Assembly: GCA_024511045.1 (NCBI GenBank)
Contig: JANEMG010000195.1
Location: 1 to 5,204, forward strand
Source: Gammaproteobacteria bacterium
GTDB taxonomy: Bacteria; Pseudomonadota; Gammaproteobacteria; Methylococcales; Methylomonadaceae
Direction of reading: 5' to 3'
Length of the DNA: 5,204 nucleotides
Positions 1-5,204 of the stretch are shown here, piece by piece. The translations under genes and the position numbers were made by a program. The notes under the pieces are model-generated. The model did not search any database. It saw nothing but the letters and a program-made list of their open reading frames with translations, and had not been told where the DNA came from. Positions within the stretch are counted from its first letter, which is position 1. The number at the start of each line of letters is the position of its first letter.

Positions 1-1115
1 CGCTGATCAAGGCCGTGGAAGCGGGCGTGGACAATGTCGATACGGCAATTTCCTCGATGAGCATGACCTATGGCCACAGCCCCACCGAAGCCATCGTCGC
101 CAGCCTGCAAGGCAGCGATCGCGATACCGGCCTGGGACTGAATCCGCTGGAGGAAATAGCCGATTATTTTCGCACAGTACGGAAAAAATATGCACAGTTC
201 GAAGGCAGCCTGAAAGGCACCGACAGCCGCATCCTGGTCGCCCAGGTCCCAGGCGGCATGCTCACCAACATGGAAAGCCAGCTCAAAGAGCAAGGCGCCG
301 CAGAAAAATTTGATGCCGTGCTCGAAGAAATCCCCCGGGTGCGTGAGGATCTGGGGTTTATCCCCCTGGTCACCCCCACCTCGCAGATCGTCGGCACCCA
401 GGCCGTACTGAACGTGCTGGCAGGAGAACGCTACAAGACCATTACCAAGGAGGCCGCCGGCATACTCAAGGGCGAGTACGGCAAGCCTCCGGCAGCGCTG
501 AACAAAAAACTGCAGGAACGGGTGCTGGAAGGCGCCCAGCCAATCACCTGCCGGCCGGCAGACTTGCTGGATCCGGAGATGGACAAGCTGGTCGCGGAAG
601 TCAAGGCCAGGGCCAGGGAAGAGAACGTCAAGCTGGCCGACAATGTCGAAGAGGATGCGTTGATCTATGGCCTGTTTGCACAGACCGGCTGGAAATTCAT
701 CAGCAACCGCGGCAACCCGGCCGCCTTCGAGCCGGCCCCCAATCCGGAAGCTGCTGCCGCGCAAAGCACCTCAGCAGGCGGCAGCGAAACCTATACCGTC
801 AACGTCGACGGCAAAAACTTTCAGGTCACGGTCGGACCTGGCGGTGCAGCAATGAACATCCAGCCTGCAGCCGTCAATACCGCTGCCGGACCCCTGGTCA
901 GCAGCGGTACGGAAATCCAGGCGCCGATGGCCGGCACCATCCTGAAAGTCAATGTCAGCGTCGGCTCGGCGGTTGCCGAGGGTGATGTCGTGGTGATCAT
1001 GGAAGCGATGAAAATGGAAACGGAGGTGCGCGCCAAGAGCAATGGCACGGTCAGCGCCGTAAACGTCAGTGCCGGCGATGCGGTAACGGTGGGCGAAACC
1101 CTGATTACCCTGTAG
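1..1115 (+). CDS. oadA: Oxaloacetate decarboxylase alpha subunit, biotin-carrying (5' partial)
   Basis: This is the C-terminal 370 residues of a cytoplasmic subunit that normally has about 600; the start lies outside the window. In the family, the alpha subunit moves the carboxyl group of oxaloacetate to its own biotin, releasing pyruvate, and the membrane beta subunit then decarboxylates carboxybiotin while moving Na+. In order from the first in-frame codon (position 3) I see the end of the carboxyltransferase barrel (VDTAISSMSMTYGH), the PYC/OADA conserved domain (LVAQVPGGMLTNME onward, about residues 70-235), an Ala/Pro-rich linker (about 238-262), and a biotinyl domain (about 300-370) with APMAGT and EAMKMET. 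The biotin-accepting Lys is visible residue 337 (codon 1011-1013), 34th from the C-terminus, which is the usual place. The barrel's metal-binding His residues are upstream and cannot be checked. A pyruvate carboxylase B subunit has similar domains, but the oadB gene next door favours OadA. Confidence 0.96.
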   Translation, partial: LIKAVEAGVDNVDTAISSMSMTYGHSPTEAIVASLQGSDRDTGLGLNPLEEIADYFRTVRKKYAQFEGSLKGTDSRILVAQVPGGMLTNMESQLKEQGAAEKFDAVLEEIPRVREDLGFIPLVTPTSQIVGTQAVLNVLAGERYKTITKEAAGILKGEYGKPPAALNKKLQERVLEGAQPITCRPADLLDPEMDKLVAEVKARAREENVKLADNVEEDALIYGLFAQTGWKFISNRGNPAAFEPAPNPEAAAAQSTSAGGSETYTVNVDGKNFQVTVGPGGAAMNIQPAAVNTAAGPLVSSGTEIQAPMAGTILKVNVSVGSAVAEGDVVVIMEAMKMETEVRAKSNGTVSAVNVSAGDAVTVGETLITL

Positions 1116-1129
1116 GCGTCACTGTCCAT

Positions 1130-1151
1130 CGGCAGCAGCGGGCTGCTGCCG
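1130..1151 (+). other. Perfect GC-rich hairpin in the oadA-oadB spacer
   Basis: CGGCAGCAG and CTGCTGCCG form a perfect 9-bp stem with a 4-nt loop, starting 14 nt after the oadA stop codon. No run of T follows, so it does not look like an intrinsic terminator. It could protect the 3' end of oadA mRNA, mark a processing site or attenuate transcription into oadB; these roles are inference. Confidence 0.6.
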
Positions 1152-1173
1152 CCTGATTCAAGCGCTGCCTGCC

Positions 1174-1191
1174 CTGCCCAGTCCCGGGCAG
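1174..1191 (+). other. Second, shorter hairpin in the oadA-oadB spacer
   Basis: CTGCCC and GGGCAG form a perfect 6-bp stem around a 6-nt loop, 22 nt after the first hairpin and 33 nt before the oadB start codon. The sequence after it (TGCAGCAAATTCCC) has no T-tract, so it is not a standard terminator. It leaves the likely oadB ribosome-binding site free. Confidence 0.4.
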
Positions 1192-1224
1192 TGCAGCAAA
1201 TTCCCAAATACCGAGAAGACATCC

Positions 1225-2352
1225 ATGGATAATCTGCTTCAACTCTGGCACAGCACCGGCCTGTACAATTTCAATGCCGGCCAGGTGACAATGATGCTGG
1301 TCGGCTTTCTGCTGCTGTACCTGGCCATCAAGAAAGGCTTCGAACCGCTGCTGCTGCTGCCCATCGGCTTCGGCGCCGTGCTCAGCAACATTCCGGTCGC
1401 CGGTATTGCCGAGGAGGGCGGCATACTGCATTATCTCTACTATGGGATCAAGACCGGTATTTTTCCGCTGCTCATTTTCATGGGGGTCGGCGCCATGACC
1501 GATTTCGGACCGATGCTGGCCAACCCGAGAACCCTGTTCCTCGGCGCCGCGGCACAGTTCGGTATTTTCGCCACGCTGCTGGGGGCACTGGCGCTGAATG
1601 CCGTGCCGGGACTGGAATTCACGCTCAAGGATGCCGCCGCCATCGCCATCATCGGCGGTGCCGACGGCCCGACGGCGATCTACGTCGCCTCCAAGCTGGC
1701 GCCGGAAATGCTGGGGGCGATCGCCGTTGCCGCCTATTCCTACATGGCGCTGGTACCGTTGATCCAGCCGCCGATCATGCGCGCCCTGACCACGGAAGAG
1801 GAACGCAGGATCGAGATGCAGCAGCTGCGCAATGTCAGCCAGACGGAAAAGATATTCTTCCCGCTGATGCTGATCACTCTCAGCGCATTACTGCTGCCAT
1901 CGGCGGCGCCGCTGGTGGGCATGTTTTCCCTGGGCAACCTGATGAATGCCTGCGGGGTCGTGAAGCGTCTGAGCCACACCTCGCAGAATGAACTGATCAA
2001 CATCGTCACGATTTTTCTGGGCCTGTCGGTGGGCTCCAAGCTCAGCGCGGAAGCGTTTCTCACCATCGAAACCCTGGGCATACTCTGCCTGGGAGCCATC
2101 GCCTTCTGCATCGGTACAGCAGCCGGTGTGCTGATGGCCAAGGTCATGAACAGATTCAGCAGCACCCCGATCAATCCGCTGATCGGCGCCGCGGGGGTCT
2201 CGGCGGTGCCCATGGCGGCCCGGGTGGCCAACAAGATCGGCCTGGAAAGCAATCCCCACAACTTTCTGCTGATGCACGCTATGGGACCGAATGTCGCCGG
2301 CGTGATCGGTTCCGCGGTGGCCGCCGGCATTCTTTTGAGCCTGGTGCATTGA
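1225..2352 (+). CDS. oadB: Oxaloacetate decarboxylase beta subunit, Na+-translocating membrane protein
   Basis: This 375-residue inner-membrane subunit decarboxylates the carboxybiotin of OadA and couples that to Na+ export. The length matches the short OadB form; enterobacterial versions have about 430. Family hallmarks include the N-terminal segment LLLYLAIKKGFEPLLLLPIGFGA (split here as residues about 29-51), FPLLIFMGVGAMTDFGP (about 80-96), GGADGPTAIYVASKLAP (144-160) and HAMGPNVAGVIGSAVAAG near the C-terminus. Asp147 in GGADGPT corresponds to the essential Na+-site Asp known from the Klebsiella protein (Asp203). Hydrophobic segments alternate with short loops throughout; a charged stretch, TTEEERRIEMQQ (189-200), is the longest polar loop. 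The ATG at 1225 has GAGAAG at 1213-1218 as a plausible ribosome-binding site and gives a standard N-terminus. GcdB and MmdB are close paralogues, but the OadA-type partner supports OadB. Confidence 0.96.
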   Translation: MDNLLQLWHSTGLYNFNAGQVTMMLVGFLLLYLAIKKGFEPLLLLPIGFGAVLSNIPVAGIAEEGGILHYLYYGIKTGIFPLLIFMGVGAMTDFGPMLANPRTLFLGAAAQFGIFATLLGALALNAVPGLEFTLKDAAAIAIIGGADGPTAIYVASKLAPEMLGAIAVAAYSYMALVPLIQPPIMRALTTEEERRIEMQQLRNVSQTEKIFFPLMLITLSALLLPSAAPLVGMFSLGNLMNACGVVKRLSHTSQNELINIVTIFLGLSVGSKLSAEAFLTIETLGILCLGAIAFCIGTAAGVLMAKVMNRFSSTPINPLIGAAGVSAVPMAARVANKIGLESNPHNFLLMHAMGPNVAGVIGSAVAAGILLSLVH

Positions 2353-2383
2353 CAACCCCTTATATGATATTCTTCAGGCAGTA

Positions 2384-2890
2384 ATGGACAACGAATTGCT
2401 GGCGGTCGTCGACAGCGAAGACCGGGTCATCGAAACCCTGCCCAGAGACAAAATTCATCGCCGGCAGCTGCGCCATCGTGCCGTACACATCCTCATTTTC
2501 AACAACCGCCGGCAGTTGTTTCTGCAGCAGCGCTCCCTGAACAAGGACGTCAACCCGGGGCTCTGGGACAGTTCCGCGGCGGGCCATGTCGACGCCGGGG
2601 AAAGCCACGACGTCTGCGCCGTCAGGGAGATACGGGAAGAACTGGGCGTCACCCTGGAACCGCCGCCGCAGCGGTTGTTCAAGTTGCCGGCCAGCGCCGC
2701 CACCGGCATGGAATTCATTCAGGTTTACGAAGGGATGCACGACGGCCCGTTTCGTCTCGCAAAAGATGAAATCAGCGCCGGCGGCTGGTTCGACGTCACC
2801 GACATCGCGGAGCGCGTGGCCTGGCGGGATCCGCAATTGAGCCCCGGCTTCATCACCATCTGGCAGCGCTATGCGGCCCTGAAGCCCTGA
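2384..2890 (+). CDS. Nudix hydrolase of the YfcD / IDI-like group
   Basis: This 168-residue cytoplasmic protein has a complete Nudix box, Gx5Ex7REUxEExGU, with G67, E73, R81, E82, E85, E86, G88 and V89. The Glu residues bind the catalytic divalent metal. Nudix enzymes cleave a nucleoside or other diphosphate linked to another group; the substrate here cannot be read from the sequence. The N-terminal part (LAVVDSEDRVIETLPRDKI, then LRHRAVHILIFN) and LFLQQRSLNKDVNPGLWD before the box resemble YfcD and the fold of type I isopentenyl-diphosphate isomerase. I do not call it an isomerase, because YfcD-like proteins of this length are generally annotated only as hydrolases. The ATG lies 31 bp after the oadB stop, with a weak AGG at 2376-2378, which suggests readthrough from oadB. 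Confidence 0.9.
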   Translation: MDNELLAVVDSEDRVIETLPRDKIHRRQLRHRAVHILIFNNRRQLFLQQRSLNKDVNPGLWDSSAAGHVDAGESHDVCAVREIREELGVTLEPPPQRLFKLPASAATGMEFIQVYEGMHDGPFRLAKDEISAGGWFDVTDIAERVAWRDPQLSPGFITIWQRYAALKP

Positions 2891-2892
2891 CC

Positions 2893-3660
2893 ATGCCGGT
2901 ATCACGCAGCGAACTCGAAGCATTCTTCGGGCACTTGCTCAGCCCGTCCGATTATGCCGACTATGGACCCAATGGCCTGCAGATCGAAGGCACGGAACAG
3001 ATCGACAAAATCGCTTTCGCCGTTTCCGCCACCCGAAAATCCATACAACAGGCTGTCGACAGCGATGCCGATGCGCTGGTGGTGCATCACGGCCTGTTCT
3101 GGAAATTCCATGGTCCACGCACCATCACCGGACCCTTCGCCAGGCGCGTCACTCCGCTGATCAGACACGGCATCAATCTCCTTGCCTATCATCTGCCCCT
3201 GGACGGCCATCCGGAAATCGGCAATGCCGCGGTGCTGGGCAGGTGGATCGGACTGCAGGAACAGCAGCCCTTCGGTGACCATCAGGGCATGCCCACCGGT
3301 GTCAGGGGCCTGCTGCGGACGCCGGTCAGTGCGGCCCGGTTGAAAGAACGGCTGGCTGCCGTCCTCGAGCACCCGGTGATTCTGGCGACACCCGATGCAA
3401 ACCAGGGCATCACTTCCATCGGCATCATCACCGGCGGCGCCAACAGTGACTGGCTCCTGGCGCACCGGGCCGGACTGGACGCCTACATCACCGGCGAAAT
3501 TTCCGAACACGACTGGCATGAAAGCCAGGAGCATGGCCTGCACATGTTTGCCGGCGGGCACAATGCCACCGAGCAGCTCGGCATCCAGGCGCTGCTGGAG
3601 AAGACCCGGGAGCAGTTCGGTCTGCCTTGTCTATTCATTCCCAGCGAGAACCCGGCATGA
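2893..3660 (+). CDS. Nif3 / YbgI-family dinuclear metal-centre protein (DUF34)
   Basis: This 255-residue protein matches the length of E. coli YbgI (about 247) and lacks the extra central domain of longer Nif3 homologues. Metal ligands expected from YbgI structures are all present: H65 and H66 in VVHHGLFW, D104 in YHLPLDGH, and H223 and E227 in GGHNATEQLG. Other hallmarks are DYGPNGLQIEG (23-33), GIITGGANSDWL (177-188) and DAYITGEISEHDWHE (196-210). The family forms toroidal hexamers with two metals per subunit. It is often labelled 'GTP cyclohydrolase I type 2', but its cellular role is not settled, and I do not assign a reaction. The start is 2 nt after the Nudix stop codon and has no clear ribosome-binding site, so translational coupling is likely. 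Confidence 0.94.
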   Translation: MPVSRSELEAFFGHLLSPSDYADYGPNGLQIEGTEQIDKIAFAVSATRKSIQQAVDSDADALVVHHGLFWKFHGPRTITGPFARRVTPLIRHGINLLAYHLPLDGHPEIGNAAVLGRWIGLQEQQPFGDHQGMPTGVRGLLRTPVSAARLKERLAAVLEHPVILATPDANQGITSIGIITGGANSDWLLAHRAGLDAYITGEISEHDWHESQEHGLHMFAGGHNATEQLGIQALLEKTREQFGLPCLFIPSENPA

Positions 3661-4331
3661 AACAGGAAACCCGCAGCATTACCGTCGCCGACAAGGGCGA
3701 CATCGATTCCATCTGGCTGGTGCCGGAGGATTACCAGGCGATTCTGATCATTGCCCACGGCGCCGGCAGTGACATGCATTCCCCCTTCATCAGCTTTCTG
3801 CAACGCAGCATCGCCGAGCAGGGAATCATGACCGTCAAATTCAACTTCCCCTACATGCAGCAGGGACGCAGGGCTCCTGACCATGCACCGATCCTGGAAG
3901 CGACCTGGCTGGCGGTCATCGATGCCGTGCTGCAGGACACGAAATGCCGGCCCGAACAGCTGTTCCTGTCCGGCAAGAGCATGGGCGGCCGCTATGCCTC
4001 CTCCATGATCGCTGCGCAGCAGCAGGGGTTCGGCGGCCTGATCCTGTATGGTTATCCCTTGCATCCACCCGGCAAACCGGAAAAACTGCGCAGCGCTCAT
4101 CTGGCCGCCATCACCTGTCCGATGCTGTTCTTTCAGGGTACGCGTGATGCGCTGTGCAGGCTCGACATCCTGAAGGCAGTCCTGCAGGGTCTCGATCCTG
4201 TTCCGGAACTGCACGTCATCGACGGCGGCGATCATTCCTTCAAGGTGCTGAAGCGGCTGCAGCGCAGCGAACAGTCGGTCTGGGAAGAGATTGCCCGGCA
4301 CAGCAGCGCATGGATAACACGGCAGCTTTGA
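3657..4331 (+). CDS. Alpha/beta hydrolase, KANL3/Tex30-like
   Basis: This 224-residue cytoplasmic protein has no signal peptide. It shows a small alpha/beta-hydrolase core: HGAG (34-37) for the oxyanion-hole region, the nucleophile elbow GKSMGG with Ser108, an acid in FFQGTRDALC with Asp164, and a catalytic His in GGDHSFK with His193. The order and spacing of Ser, Asp and His fit an intact triad. The motif set NFPYMQ, GKSMGGR and LxGYPLHPPGK resembles the KANL3/Tex30 group of predicted hydrolases (dienelactone-hydrolase-like), whose substrates are unknown to me. I chose ATG 3657 because it overlaps the upstream stop codon in an ATGA junction; a longer version beginning at a non-ATG codon at 3627 would run further into the Nif3 gene and adds nothing conserved. 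Confidence 0.88.
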   Translation: MKQETRSITVADKGDIDSIWLVPEDYQAILIIAHGAGSDMHSPFISFLQRSIAEQGIMTVKFNFPYMQQGRRAPDHAPILEATWLAVIDAVLQDTKCRPEQLFLSGKSMGGRYASSMIAAQQQGFGGLILYGYPLHPPGKPEKLRSAHLAAITCPMLFFQGTRDALCRLDILKAVLQGLDPVPELHVIDGGDHSFKVLKRLQRSEQSVWEEIARHSSAWITRQL

Positions 4332-4966
4332 CCTGCCCGCTCTGTGCAGGCACTGCAACCAGTCATTTCCACAGTGATCGCCGCCGGAATTACCTGCGCT
4401 GTGCAAGCTGCTACGTGGTGTTCGTTCCGGCGCACCAGCATGTGTCTCCAGACGAAGAAAAAAGCATTTACGATCTGCACCGGAACGTCGCCTCGGACCA
4501 GGGCTACCGGCGATTCCTGGGCCGCCTCTGCGGGCCGCTCCTTCAACATCTGCAGCCCCCGGCCTGCGGCCTGGACTTCGGCTGCGGCCCGGGCCCGGTG
4601 CTGGCGCAGATGCTCGCAGAGCAAGGCTTCGAAATGGCGCTGTTCGATCCCGTCTATGCCAATGACGCATCGGCTCTGGAACGCCGCTACGACTTTATCA
4701 CCTGCACGGAAGCGGTGGAGCATTTCCGCCATCCGGGACGGGAATTTCAGCTGCTTTTTTCCCTGCTGGAACCTTCCGGCTGGCTGGGCATCATGACCAA
4801 GCAGGTCATCGACCGGCTGGCCTTTACCGGGTGGCACTACAAAAACGACCTGACCCATGTCAGCTTCTTCAGCCGGGAGACCTTTTACTGGCTGGCAGAG
4901 AGGTTTCAGGTCACACTGGAATTTTATGGCAGCGACGTCATTCTGCTGCAAAAACAACCCTGGTAA
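4310..4966 (+). CDS. Zinc-ribbon class I SAM-dependent methyltransferase
   Basis: This 218-residue predicted methyltransferase begins with a Cys4 zinc ribbon: C9-x2-C12 (CPLC), then C31-x2-C34 (CASC). The SAM-binding domain follows, with motif I LDFGCGPGP at 88-96, a probable acidic ribose-binding position in LFDPVY (111-116), TEAVEHF (133-139) and LEPSGWLGIMT (153-163). A later block, WHYKNDLTHVSFFS (175-188), is of the kind seen in Methyltransf_23-type proteins. The substrate is unknown; the ribbon may hold a nucleic acid, a protein or another metal-dependent ligand. ATG 4310 is preferred because it places the first CxxC eight residues in; the open frame reaches further upstream, but that part lies within the hydrolase gene and looks like out-of-frame sequence. 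The 22-bp overlap with the hydrolase and the absence of a clear ribosome-binding site suggest coupled translation. Confidence 0.88.
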   Translation: MDNTAALTCPLCAGTATSHFHSDRRRNYLRCASCYVVFVPAHQHVSPDEEKSIYDLHRNVASDQGYRRFLGRLCGPLLQHLQPPACGLDFGCGPGPVLAQMLAEQGFEMALFDPVYANDASALERRYDFITCTEAVEHFRHPGREFQLLFSLLEPSGWLGIMTKQVIDRLAFTGWHYKNDLTHVSFFSRETFYWLAERFQVTLEFYGSDVILLQKQPW

Positions 4967-4977
4967 CCCGTTGCCAG
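4960..4977 (+). terminator. Weak hairpin over the methyltransferase stop codon, possible terminator
   Basis: CTGGTAA and TTGCCAG can pair as a 7-bp stem with one G-U pair and a 4-nt loop; the stop codon lies in the left arm. Only CCCTTT follows, so the U-tract is poor. An alternative longer-range pairing uses CCTGGT (4959-4964) with ACCAGG (4989-4994). The position, at the end of the gene run, is the main reason to suspect termination. Confidence 0.25.
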
Positions 4978-5063
4978 CCCTTTGCAAAACCAGGACATCA
5001 GCGTCCCCCGGTACGTTCGAATCAGATTTTCCGCTTTGTTCATGCCGATGTGCGTTCATCACC

Positions 5064-5078
5064 GTAGCCCGGATGCAG
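5064..5078 (+). repeat. Half of a REP-like palindromic element
   Basis: GTAGCCCGGATGCAG matches, from memory, the left half of a dispersed palindrome common in gammaproteobacterial intergenic DNA, in which a short variable middle is followed by an arm such as AATCCGGG. Here the following bases (CCTAAGCCTGCCC) do not supply the second arm, so this would be a truncated or decayed copy. Confidence 0.4.
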
Positions 5079-5091
5079 CCTAAGCCTGCCC

Positions 5092-5120
5092 TTTACCCAT
5101 AAAAAACATCTGGACAAAAT
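5092..5120 (+). promoter_or_regulatory. Weak sigma70-like promoter candidate
   Basis: TTTACC (5092-5097) and CAAAAT (5115-5120) each match 4 of 6 consensus bases and are separated by 17 bp. Transcription would begin near 5127, shortly before the possible start codons at 5135 and 5147. The AT-rich setting helps, but matches of this quality arise often by chance. Confidence 0.2.
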
Positions 5121-5134
5121 GTACCGTTTGCTGC

Positions 5135-5204
5135 ATGCTTCACGGCATGAACACACAAAACCAAATCAAACGGAGGCTGTCCACAGCAACCGGCATAGAA
5201 TACA
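5135..5204 (+). CDS. Possible start of a further gene (3' partial, hypothetical)
   Basis: An open frame from ATG 5135, with a second in-frame ATG at 5147, runs to the window end. From 5147 it reads MNTQNQIKRRLSTATGIEY. It is polar and basic and I do not recognise a family. There is no clear ribosome-binding site, and another frame from ATG 5119 is also open to the end, so an open stretch this short is weak evidence. Support comes only from position: it follows an AT-rich, promoter-like region. The right arm of the 11-bp inverted repeat overlaps the second ATG. Confidence 0.2.
   Translation, partial: MLHGMNTQNQIKRRLSTATGIEY

Larger units (their letters stand above)
5037..5153. repeat. Perfect 11-bp inverted repeat with 95-bp spacing
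   Basis: TGTTCATGCCG at 5037-5047 is the exact reverse complement of CGGCATGAACA at 5143-5153. The core GTTCAT occurs once more in direct orientation at 5054-5059, 16 bp after the first copy. By a rough count, an 11-bp match within a 240-bp stretch is expected by chance well under once in a hundred. The enclosed 95 bp hold the REP-like motif and the weak promoter. It could be a pair of regulator sites, the ends of a small element, or a long-range RNA stem. Confidence 0.5.
4967..5204. other. Intergenic or marginally coding tail of the window
   Basis: These 238 bp after the methyltransferase show no protein I recognise on either strand; the longer open frames that enter it are out-of-frame readings of the methyltransferase region. 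It contains the features listed separately here: a REP-like half, an 11-bp inverted repeat, a weak promoter-like pair and a possible gene start. The last 100 bp are visibly richer in A and T than the genes before them, as expected of an upstream regulatory region. Confidence 0.6.

Noticed and set aside
2349..2373. A promoter for the Nudix gene: perfect TTGACA at 2349-2354 and -10-like TATGAT at 2363-2368.
   Set aside because: The two hexamers are only 8 bp apart, and no TATAAT-like hexamer lies 15-19 bp after TTGACA. No usable -35 lies at the proper distance before TATGAT either.
2384..2890. Isopentenyl-diphosphate delta-isomerase as the name for the Nudix protein.
   Set aside because: The Nudix box is canonical and the best remembered resemblance is YfcD, not true Idi; no isoprenoid gene is nearby.
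4154..4309. An N-terminal extension of 52 residues on the methyltransferase.
   Set aside because: It lies wholly inside the hydrolase gene, reads as low-complexity Arg/Ala/Ser sequence typical of an out-of-frame stretch, and the zinc ribbon begins just after ATG 4310.
3483..4670. A long minus-strand open frame of 395 codons, and similar minus-strand frames across 2902-3561 and 4232-5062.
   Set aside because: They lie opposite well-supported genes, have Arg/Gly/Pro/His-rich sequence without recognisable motifs, and are what GC-biased third positions produce on the opposite strand.
5006..5034. A tRNA 3' end or attachment-site remnant, suggested by GTTCGAATC.
   Set aside because: The flanks GTACG and CAGAT cannot form the 5-bp T-stem, and no acceptor or anticodon arm can be found upstream.
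1..5204. CRISPR array, insertion sequence, toxin-antitoxin or defence genes.
   Set aside because: No regularly spaced direct repeats, transposase, nuclease or toxin-like small gene pair is visible on either strand.

Overview
The window is compact, moderately GC-rich DNA with all genes on the + strand. It suggests a gammaproteobacterium, because the oadA-oadB pair, the YfcD-type Nudix protein and the GTAGCCCGGATGCAG repeat motif are all common there. A Chromatiales-like sulfur-oxidiser lineage would fit, but that is a guess from gene style and is not proven by the sequence.

Positions 1-2352 hold the end of a sodium-pumping oxaloacetate decarboxylase operon. It contains the C-terminal 370 residues of the biotinylated alpha subunit (oadA, cut by the window start) and the complete membrane beta subunit (oadB). 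A 109-bp spacer between them carries two GC-rich hairpins. Together with a gamma subunit (oadG, not in the window and normally just upstream of oadA), these subunits decarboxylate oxaloacetate to pyruvate and export Na+.

Positions 2384-4966 hold four tightly packed housekeeping-type genes: a Nudix hydrolase, a Nif3/YbgI-family dinuclear-metal protein, a KANL3/Tex30-type alpha/beta hydrolase and a zinc-ribbon SAM-dependent methyltransferase. The gaps are 31 bp after oadB, then 2 bp, a 4-bp overlap and a 22-bp overlap. No convincing terminator or promoter separates them from oadB, so transcription through from the oad genes is likely. Nothing shows that the four share a pathway with the decarboxylase.

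Positions 4967-5204 are noncoding or only marginally coding, and AT-richer towards the end. They hold a weak hairpin over the methyltransferase stop codon, half of a REP-like palindrome (GTAGCCCGGATGCAG), a perfect 11-bp inverted repeat whose arms are 95 bp apart, a weak promoter-like pair, and a possible start of another gene that runs off the window. I see no new defence, mobile or RNA system. The inverted-repeat region and the oadA-oadB spacer structure are the parts most worth a second look.
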